A stretch of 5,835 bases of DNA from Clostridiaceae bacterium (GTDB taxonomy: Bacteria; Bacillota; Clostridia; Oscillospirales; Acutalibacteraceae). Made by a program: the position numbers and the translations under genes. This document shows positions 1 to 4,732 of this stretch, piece after piece; within the stretch, counting starts at the first letter, position 1; every line of letters starts with the position of its first letter. The stretch lies in the NCBI GenBank assembly GCA_904502215.1, contig CAJGDQ010000070.1, positions 1 through 5,835 of the forward strand, written 5' to 3'. The notes under the pieces were generated by a model, which was given only the letters and a program-made list of their open reading frames with translations, was not told the DNA's origin and searched no databases.

Positions 1-49
1 AGTTTTGGGTTGCTGGATAAAATTTTCTTTAAAAATGCCGATAATTTTA

Positions 50-78
50 TTGCAAAGCTTTGAAAAAACGAGTATGAT
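50..78 (+). promoter_or_regulatory. Probable sigma-A-type promoter of thrC
   Basis: TTGCAA (50-55) and TATGAT (73-78) are separated by exactly 17 bases and match the -35 and -10 consensus at 4/6 and 5/6 positions. Transcription would start near 85, giving a leader of about 25 bases, too short for a T-box or riboswitch. A 10-bp palindrome, CAAAGCTTTG (53-62), overlaps the -35 and could be an operator or chance. Bases 1-49 show nothing else that I can assign. Confidence 0.6.
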
Positions 79-95
79 ATATGTAGTTAAAATAT

Positions 96-100
96 AGGAG
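96..100 (+). promoter_or_regulatory. Ribosome binding site of thrC
   Basis: AGGAG lies 8 bases before the ATG at 109. This is a strong Shine-Dalgarno at ideal spacing and fixes the thrC start. Confidence 0.85.
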
Positions 101-108
101 TTTTATTT

Positions 109-1596
109 ATGAATTACGTTAGCACAAGAGATAAATCAGTTAAGGTTTCGGCGGCAACCGCTATTGCAAGAGGCATTTCGGTTGAGGGCGGTTTGTTTGT
201 TCCCGATACCTTTCCGAAATTTAACGAGAAAGATTTCGAAAATCTTTCTAAGCTTGATTATAAAGCAAGAGCAAAATTTGTTTTAAAGCATTTCTTAAAT
301 GATTTTACCGAGCAAGAAGTGGACTATTGCGTTGAGGGAGCTTATACCGGAAGCTTCGATAACGAGCAACCCGCTCCCATAGCTTTGCTTGGAAAAAATG
401 CTAATATCTTAGAGCTTTGGCACGGACCCACCTGTGCTTTTAAAGACTTGGCGCTTCAGCTTCTCCCCTATTTGCTAACCACCTCAGCCAAAAAGGTTGC
501 AGGCGGCAAGAAGATAGTTATCCTTGTTGCAACCTCGGGTGATACAGGAAAGGCCGCTCTCGAAGGCTTTAAGGATGTTGAGGATACCGAGATTTTGGTA
601 TTCTATCCAAGTGAGGGCGTAAGCCCAATGCAGAAGCTTCAAATGAGCTCGCAAAAGGGAGATAATGTTCACGTTTGCGCAATTGTAGGCAACTTTGATG
701 ATGCTCAAACAGGTGTTAAAAAGATTTTCACCAATAATGAAGTTAAGGAAAAGTTAGCTAAGAACAATATGCAGTTCTCCTCAGCAAACTCTATTAACTG
801 GGGAAGACTTGCTCCTCAAATTGTTTATTATGTATCGGCCTATTGCGATATGCTCGCTCGTGGCGAAGAGCTTAAAGATGGTTTTAATATCGTTGTTCCA
901 ACAGGTAACTTTGGTAATATCTTGGCGGCTTATTATGCTAAGAAAATGGGTGTTCCGGTTAATAAGCTTATTTGCGCCTCGAATGCTAATAATGTTTTAA
1001 CCGATTTCATCAAAACCGGAGTTTACAATCGAAACAGAGATTTCTATACAACCATTTCTCCATCTATGGATATCCTCATTTCGAGCAACCTTGAAAGAAT
1101 GCTCTTTGAGCTTTATGATAATGATGATAAGGCGGTTGCCGCTCTTCAAGATTCACTTTCACAAAATGGTGAATTCAAGGTTACCGATGAGGTGAAATCA
1201 GCCCTCTCAGAGCTTTTCTGGGGCGGATGCTGTGATGACAAGGCAACTGTTGATACTATCGAAAAATATTTCAAGGAATATGCTTATCTCGCAGATACCC
1301 ATACCGCAGTTGCTCTTAACGTTTATGAGCAGTATGTTAAAGAAACAGGGGATGACAGGGCAACTGTTATTGCCTCAACCGCATCACCCTATAAGTTCGC
1401 CAAGAGCGTTTTATCGGCTGTAACCGATGAAAAATCGGATAGCGAATTTGGTGAGGTTAAGCTTCTTTGCGAGGTTACAAATACCGAAATTCCCGAGCCT
1501 ATTGCCGCTCTCGAAAACGCAACCGCCAGATTTACTGATATTTGCGAAAAAGAAAATATGCTTGAAGCGGTTTATAATTCACTTAATATAAAATAA
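109..1596 (+). CDS. thrC: Threonine synthase
   Basis: Threonine synthase (EC 4.2.3.1) is a cytoplasmic PLP enzyme that converts O-phosphohomoserine to threonine, the last step of threonine synthesis. The 495-residue product opens with the family's MNYVSTRDK stretch followed by GLFVPDTFP. The PLP Schiff-base lysine is K112 in HGPTCAFKDLALQLLP (105-120). TSGDTGKAA (142-150) and the glycine-rich PTGNFGN (264-270), which should hold the cofactor phosphate, are intact, as is ISPSMDILISSNLERMLFEL (316-335). Length fits the longer bacterial/fungal-type ThrC with an N-terminal extension domain rather than the short Bacillus type. The start is set by AGGAG 8 bases upstream. No other threonine or homoserine gene is in the window. 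It has its own promoter and ends at a hairpin, so it is probably monocistronic, although what lies upstream is not visible. Confidence 0.96.
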   Translation: MNYVSTRDKSVKVSAATAIARGISVEGGLFVPDTFPKFNEKDFENLSKLDYKARAKFVLKHFLNDFTEQEVDYCVEGAYTGSFDNEQPAPIALLGKNANILELWHGPTCAFKDLALQLLPYLLTTSAKKVAGGKKIVILVATSGDTGKAALEGFKDVEDTEILVFYPSEGVSPMQKLQMSSQKGDNVHVCAIVGNFDDAQTGVKKIFTNNEVKEKLAKNNMQFSSANSINWGRLAPQIVYYVSAYCDMLARGEELKDGFNIVVPTGNFGNILAAYYAKKMGVPVNKLICASNANNVLTDFIKTGVYNRNRDFYTTISPSMDILISSNLERMLFELYDNDDKAVAALQDSLSQNGEFKVTDEVKSALSELFWGGCCDDKATVDTIEKYFKEYAYLADTHTAVALNVYEQYVKETGDDRATVIASTASPYKFAKSVLSAVTDEKSDSEFGEVKLLCEVTNTEIPEPIAALENATARFTDICEKENMLEAVYNSLNIK

Positions 1597-1598
1597 AA

Positions 1599-1624
1599 CA
1601 ATATCCGGCTTTTGCCGGATATTG
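1599..1624. terminator. Bidirectional intrinsic terminator between thrC and the DUF1540 gene
   Basis: A perfect 11-bp stem (CAATATCCGGC at 1599-1609, GCCGGATATTG at 1614-1624) closes a TTTT loop. It begins two bases after the thrC stop. Read on the minus strand it is followed by a good T-rich tract (TTTTATTTTATATT), so it is a canonical terminator for the DUF1540 gene. Read on the plus strand the following ACTTCTTAAC is a poor U-tract, so termination of thrC may be less efficient. Confidence 0.85.
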
Positions 1625-1637
1625 ACTTCTTAACACC

Positions 1638-1802
1638 TTATTTTGCTTTAAAGGTATCGCAACAGGTGTCTTCGGCACGGTTAGCTGAACCGTTACCAAC
1701 CTGAATTTTACCTGCTGAGCAAGCGTTATCCTTTGTGTGATAAACGCAGTTTTGAACATTGCAGGCAATGCAAGATTTTGTTTCACAACTATAATCTGAC
1801 AT
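1638..1802 (-). CDS. Small cysteine-rich DUF1540 protein
   Basis: This 54-residue protein of unknown function matches what I know of the DUF1540 family (PF07561), whose pattern is roughly xCxVxxCxYxxxxxCxAxxIxV...TxCxTF. Seven cysteines are present: C6, C11, C14, C19, C28, C47 and C48. The core reads CIACNVQNCVYHTKDNACSA (11-30), then GKIQV (31-35), and it ends in DTCCDTF (45-51). The spacing of C14, C19, C28 and C48 suggests a metal-binding (probably zinc) or disulfide mini-domain; that is inference. There is no signal peptide or membrane segment. The ATG has AAAGGA 9 bases upstream (minus strand, 1817-1812). A slightly longer open frame on the same strand (1583-1810) is a shadow, with no family resemblance. 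The gene is convergent with thrC and divergent from the phosphoesterase gene. Confidence 0.88.
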   Translation of the reverse strand: MSDYSCETKSCIACNVQNCVYHTKDNACSAGKIQVGNGSANRAEDTCCDTFKAK

Positions 1803-1819
1803 AAAATCAAGTCCTTTCC

Positions 1820-1843
1820 GACCGATAGTGTTATACTATGGTC
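1820..1843. promoter_or_regulatory. Inverted repeat, candidate operator in the divergent intergenic region
   Basis: GACC-(G)-ATAGT (1820-1829) is mirrored by ACTATGGTC (1835-1843) around a 5-base centre, GTTAT: 9 paired bases with one extra G in the left arm. A third half-site, ATAGT (1848-1852), again faces ACTAT (1835-1839). The element covers the plus-strand -10 of the phosphoesterase gene and possible minus-strand -10 elements (TATAAC at 1835-1830 and 1850-1845) for the DUF1540 gene. A binding site for a dimeric repressor fits better than a terminator because no T-run follows the right arm and the stem is AT-rich. The regulator family cannot be named. Confidence 0.5.
1829..1837 (+). promoter_or_regulatory. 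Probable extended -10 promoter of the phosphoesterase gene
   Basis: TGT-TATACT forms an extended -10 (TGn plus a hexamer matching TATAAT at 5/6). No convincing -35 is found 16-18 bases upstream. It has the same form as the extended -10 of tig. Transcription would start near 1844, leaving a leader of about 54 bases before the ATG at 1898, which also argues against translation starting at the in-frame ATG at 1838. Confidence 0.5.
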
Positions 1844-1897
1844 AGTTATAGTTTACCTGTTTTTATTATCATTATTCAGCAAGAAAGAAGGGAAAAA

Positions 1898-2575
1898 ATG
1901 AGTATTTTCGCAATTTCCGATTTACATTTATCTTTCGGCGCCGATAAGCCAATGAATATTTTTAAAGGCTGGGATAATCATACCGAAAGGCTGAAAGCTA
2001 ATTGGAGAAGGCTTATAAAGCCTGAGGATACCGTTATTTTGCCCGGTGATTTTTCTTGGGGACTAAAAATTGAAGAAACAATAGAAGATTTTGAATTTTT
2101 AGAAAGCTTGCCCGGTAAAAAGGTTTTGCTTAAGGGAAACCACGATTTATGGTGGAGCACCGCTAAAAAAATTCGTGAATTTTTTGAAAAAAATAATTTT
2201 TCTTCGGTTGATATTATTTTTAACAACTGCTATGTTGCCGAGGGATATGCAATAGCCGGCACTCGAGGTTGGTTTTACGATAATGCAGCCGATAAAAAAG
2301 TTTTATCGAGAGAAGCCGGAAGACTTGAAGCATCTCTTACAGCCGCCGAAAAAACAGGACTGCCTGTTATAACCTTTCTTCATTATCCCCCTGTTTATAA
2401 GGATTATGAATGCGCCGAAATTTTGGAAATTTTAAAACGCCATAATGTTAAAACGGTTTACCATGGACATATTCACGGATTAGGCTTTAACAACGCCGTT
2501 AAGGAATATGATGGCATTGAATTTAAGCTGATTTCGTGCGATTGCATTGATTTTACGCCTTATTTCATTGCCTAA
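1898..2575 (+). CDS. Calcineurin-like metallophosphoesterase (COG1768-type)
   Basis: Predicted cytoplasmic metal-dependent phosphohydrolase of 225 residues; the substrate is unknown. All five calcineurin-like metal-site blocks are present: DLH (D8, H10), GDFSWG (D51), GNHD (N81, H82), LHYPP (H162) and GHIHG (H191, H193). Two divalent metals, typically Mn or Fe/Zn, would be bound by these residues. Overall length and the HDLWWST and GHIHGLG contexts fit the stand-alone 'predicted phosphohydrolase' group common in Firmicutes rather than YfcE or MPP-type nucleases. I chose the ATG at 1898 because it has AAGGG five bases upstream and begins directly with the first beta strand (MSIFAISDLHL). The in-frame ATG at 1838 lies in the likely promoter, has no ribosome binding site and would add 20 unconserved residues. 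No terminator follows, so transcripts may run into tig. Confidence 0.9.
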   Translation: MSIFAISDLHLSFGADKPMNIFKGWDNHTERLKANWRRLIKPEDTVILPGDFSWGLKIEETIEDFEFLESLPGKKVLLKGNHDLWWSTAKKIREFFEKNNFSSVDIIFNNCYVAEGYAIAGTRGWFYDNAADKKVLSREAGRLEASLTAAEKTGLPVITFLHYPPVYKDYECAEILEILKRHNVKTVYHGHIHGLGFNNAVKEYDGIEFKLISCDCIDFTPYFIA

Positions 2576-2670
2576 TTATATAATTTAACAAAATTTAAAA
2601 AAATGCTGGTAAAAATAGACTATTTGTGTTATAATGGTTTGGATTACAAAAGCTTGTGGAGGTATAAAAA
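2576..2670 (+). promoter_or_regulatory. tig promoter region and ribosome binding site
   Basis: The gap is AT-rich. A perfect extended -10, TGT-TATAAT (2627-2635), precedes tig with a predicted start near 2642 and a leader of about 29 bases. The -35 is weak (TGGTAA at 2607-2612, 3/6 match, 17-base spacer), as is usual with extended -10 promoters. GGAGG (2658-2662) is the tig Shine-Dalgarno, 8 bases before the ATG. A second TATAAT (2579-2584) just after the phosphoesterase stop has no -35. No hairpin terminator, CIRCE element or CtsR box is visible. Confidence 0.65.
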
Positions 2671-4035
2671 ATGAGCTTAAAGGAAACAAAAAAGATTTCA
2701 GCCAACAGATATGAGTTGGAGATTATTGTTGAGGGAGAAAGATTTCGTGAGGCTATCAAAGAAGCCTATAAGCAAAATGCCAAGAAAATAAATATCCCCG
2801 GCTTCAGAAAGGGCAAAGCTCCTTATGCTATGGTTATGAAAATGTATGGCGAGGAAGCTTTCTTTGAAGATGCTCTCAACCTTATCTATGCTGATGTTGT
2901 TGAAGAGGCTATTAACGAATCAGGTCTTAAAGTAATTAACGATAAGATGGATTTTGATATGGTTTCTATCTCTAAAGAGGATGGCGTTGATTTCAAGGTA
3001 TCGGTTACAACCTACCCCGAAATTGAAATCGGCGAATATAAAGGCCTTAAGGCTGAAAAGAACAAGGCTTCGGTTACCGCTGCTGAGGTTGATGCTCAAA
3101 TCAAGGCTATGGCTGAAAGAAACTCTCGTATGGTTGAGGTTTCCGATAGAGCCGCAGCTCTTGGCGATACCGCTGTGATTGACTTTGAGGGCTTTGTTGA
3201 TGGCGTTGCTTTTGATGGCGGCAAGGCTGAGGGCCACGCTTTAGAGTTAGGCTCAGGTCAGTTTATCCCCGGTTTTGAGGACCAAATTGTTGGCCATAAT
3301 ATCGGTGAGGAATTTGATGTTGTTGTAACCTTCCCTGAAGAGTATGGCGCAAAAGAGCTTGCAGGCAAGGAAGCTGTTTTCAAGATTAAGCTTCACGAGA
3401 TTAAGGTTAAAGAGCTTCCCGAAATTGATGATGAGTTTGCTAAGGATGTTAGCGAGTTCGATACTCTTGCTGAGCTTAAGGCTGATATCAAGGCTAAGGC
3501 TCTTGAGAGAAAGCAAAAGGCTAATGACGAAGAGGTTGAAAATGCCCTCGTTCAGCAAATCGTTGATAGCATTAAGGGTGAAATCCCCGAGGCAATGTTT
3601 GAAAACCGCCTCAACCAGAGTGTTGAAGAGTTTGCATATCGTTTGCAGTCTCAGGGTCTTAACCTCGAAACCTATCTTAAGTATACTAACTCCAGCATAG
3701 AGGATTTCAAAAATTCTTTCCGTCCTCAAGCTGAGAGTCAGGTTAAGTTCAGACTTGCTCTTGAAAAGATTGTTGAGCTCGAGAAAATCGAGGCAACTGA
3801 GGAAGATATCAACGAGCAGTTTGAGAAAATGGCTAAGGATTACGGTATGGAAGTGGCTCAGATTAAAGCTGCTGTTCCTGCTGAAGAAATCGCTAAGGAC
3901 TTAGCAGTTGGCAAGGCTATTGACTTTATCAAGGATAACGCTGTTATCACCGAGAAAAAGGCTGCTGCCAAGAAAACAACCGCTAAAAAAACAACAGCCA
4001 AAAAGGCTGAAAAAGAAACCAAAGATGCTGAATAA
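2671..4035 (+). CDS. tig: Trigger factor, ribosome-associated chaperone and peptidyl-prolyl isomerase
   Basis: Trigger factor binds ribosomal protein L23 at the exit tunnel and shields nascent chains; it also has peptidyl-prolyl cis-trans isomerase activity (EC 5.2.1.8). Of the 454 residues, about 1-115 form the ribosome-binding domain, with the signature loop GFRKGKAP at 44-51. Residues about 160-245 form the FKBP-like isomerase domain (GDTAVIDFEGFVDG at 165-178, GSGQFIPGFEDQIVG at 194-208). Residues about 250-428 form the helical substrate-binding domain. Length is slightly above the E. coli protein (432) because of a basic low-complexity tail (429-454) with repeated KKTTA units. GGAGG lies 8 bases before the start. 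It is followed by a strong terminator and then by clpP and clpX, the classic conserved neighbours. Confidence 0.97.
   Translation: MSLKETKKISANRYELEIIVEGERFREAIKEAYKQNAKKINIPGFRKGKAPYAMVMKMYGEEAFFEDALNLIYADVVEEAINESGLKVINDKMDFDMVSISKEDGVDFKVSVTTYPEIEIGEYKGLKAEKNKASVTAAEVDAQIKAMAERNSRMVEVSDRAAALGDTAVIDFEGFVDGVAFDGGKAEGHALELGSGQFIPGFEDQIVGHNIGEEFDVVVTFPEEYGAKELAGKEAVFKIKLHEIKVKELPEIDDEFAKDVSEFDTLAELKADIKAKALERKQKANDEEVENALVQQIVDSIKGEIPEAMFENRLNQSVEEFAYRLQSQGLNLETYLKYTNSSIEDFKNSFRPQAESQVKFRLALEKIVELEKIEATEEDINEQFEKMAKDYGMEVAQIKAAVPAEEIAKDLAVGKAIDFIKDNAVITEKKAAAKKTTAKKTTAKKAEKETKDAE
3970..4008 (+). repeat. 15-base in-frame repeat encoding KKTTA units in the trigger factor tail
   Basis: Two full 15-base units (3970-3984 and 3985-3999) and a partial third (4000-4008) encode KKTTA, KKTTA, KKA (residues 434-446). 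The copies differ mainly at third codon positions, so they have drifted under protein-level constraint or are not recent duplications. Confidence 0.8.
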
Positions 4036-4071
4036 CTGATTAACTTTTCTTTGTTTTGTTCACACTATGGT

Positions 4072-4101
4072 TGCCGGCATCTTTCGGTGCCGGCATTTTT
4101 T
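4072..4101 (+). terminator. Intrinsic terminator after tig
   Basis: TGCCGGCATC (4072-4081) pairs with GGTGCCGGCA (4086-4095): 10 pairs including one G-U, around a TTTC loop, followed by six T's (4096-4101). This is a canonical strong Rho-independent terminator. It lies 36 bases after the tig stop and 26 bases before the clpP start. Confidence 0.9.
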
Positions 4102-4111
4102 AAATTAGATT

Positions 4112-4119
4112 AAAAGGAG
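4112..4119 (+). promoter_or_regulatory. Ribosome binding site of clpP
   Basis: AAAAGGAG sits 8 bases before the ATG at 4128. The 26 bases between the terminator and the clpP start contain no recognisable promoter: the TATAAT at 4121-4126 lies between the Shine-Dalgarno and the ATG and would exclude the ribosome binding site from its transcript. Confidence 0.85.
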
Positions 4120-4127
4120 TTATAATT

Positions 4128-4721
4128 ATGAGTATTGATATGACTTTAGTTCCTTATGTTATCGAGCAAACAGGCAGAGGCGAGCGTTCCTATGATATTT
4201 TCTCCCGTTTGCTTAACGACCGTATTATTATGCTTAACGACCAGGTTGATAATGCAAGTGCGAGCGTTATAATCGCTCAAATGCTTTACCTTGAGGGTCA
4301 GGACCCCGATAAAGATATAAACTTTTATATCAATAGCCCCGGCGGTTCGGTAAGCGCAGGTATGGCAATTTATGATACAATGCAGTATATCAAGTGCGAT
4401 GTCAGCACTATTTGTATGGGTATGGCTGCCAGTATGGGCGCATTCCTTTTGGCTGCAGGCGCAAAGGGTAAGCGTTATGCCCTTCCTAATAGCGAAATTA
4501 TGATACATCAGCCCTTAGGTCAGGCTCAGGGTCAGGCAACCGATATTCTTATCCATGCTAATCATATTGAGAAGACCAGAGCCAACCTTAATAGAATTTT
4601 GGCCGAGAATACAGGTAAACCCCTCGAGGTTATCGCTAAGGATACCGAAAGAGATAACTTTATGTCGGCAGCTGAGGCCTGCGAGTATGGCCTTATTGAT
4701 AAGGTAATTACTAAGAGATAG
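4128..4721 (+). CDS. clpP: ATP-dependent Clp protease, proteolytic subunit
   Basis: ClpP (EC 3.4.21.92) is a self-compartmentalised serine peptidase of two stacked heptameric rings that degrades proteins fed by ClpX or ClpC. The catalytic triad is complete: S102 in MGMAASMGAF, H127 in IMIHQPLG and D176 in TERDNFMSA, with the same 25 and 49 residue spacings as E. coli ClpP. NSPGGSVSAGMAIYDTMQ (69-86) contributes the oxyanion strand. The 197-residue length and the N-terminal LVPYVIEQTGRGERSYDIFSRLL are standard for the housekeeping Firmicute enzyme, with no long propeptide. One oddity is Gln at 131, where most family members I recall have the second Gly of PLGG in the handle strand. The start is supported by AAAAGGAG. 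It forms an operon with clpX. Confidence 0.97.
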   Translation: MSIDMTLVPYVIEQTGRGERSYDIFSRLLNDRIIMLNDQVDNASASVIIAQMLYLEGQDPDKDINFYINSPGGSVSAGMAIYDTMQYIKCDVSTICMGMAASMGAFLLAAGAKGKRYALPNSEIMIHQPLGQAQGQATDILIHANHIEKTRANLNRILAENTGKPLEVIAKDTERDNFMSAAEACEYGLIDKVITKR

Positions 4722-4724
4722 GGG
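4720..4724 (+). promoter_or_regulatory. clpX ribosome binding site overlapping the clpP stop
   Basis: AGGGG includes the last two bases of the clpP stop codon (TAG, 4719-4721) and lies 8 bases before the clpX ATG. The arrangement suggests translational coupling of clpP and clpX. Confidence 0.75.
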
Positions 4725-4732
4725 TCATTCCT

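Noticed and set aside
1..108. T-box or riboswitch leader for thrC
   Set aside because: The visible promoter leaves a leader of only about 25 bases, and no specifier stem, T-box sequence or terminator is seen. An additional upstream promoter cannot be excluded.
1583..1810. Minus-strand open frame of 75 residues over the DUF1540 gene
   Set aside because: It runs through the terminator hairpin and has no family resemblance; the DUF1540 frame one register away has a clear cysteine signature and its own ribosome binding site.
1838..1897. Upstream in-frame ATG for the phosphoesterase
   Set aside because: It lies within the inverted repeat and -10 region, lacks a ribosome binding site, and adds 20 hydrophobic residues before the first conserved strand. 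A signal peptide reading is unlikely because the ATG at 1898 has its own AAGGG.
2576..2670. CIRCE or CtsR heat-shock operator for tig/clp genes
   Set aside because: Neither the CIRCE inverted repeat nor the CtsR heptad direct repeat is present here or before clpP.
2954..3178. Plus-strand out-of-frame open frames within thrC and tig
   Set aside because: Arg/Leu/Lys-rich shifted readings inside strong genes; also 809-1000, 1232-1423 and 3344-3700.
3253..3729. Long minus-strand open frame opposite tig
   Set aside because: It is antisense shadow coding created by the codon bias of tig, with no ribosome binding site or recognisable domain. The same applies to minus-strand frames at 484-708, 1978-2226, 2920-3237, 4146-4508 and 4562-5017.
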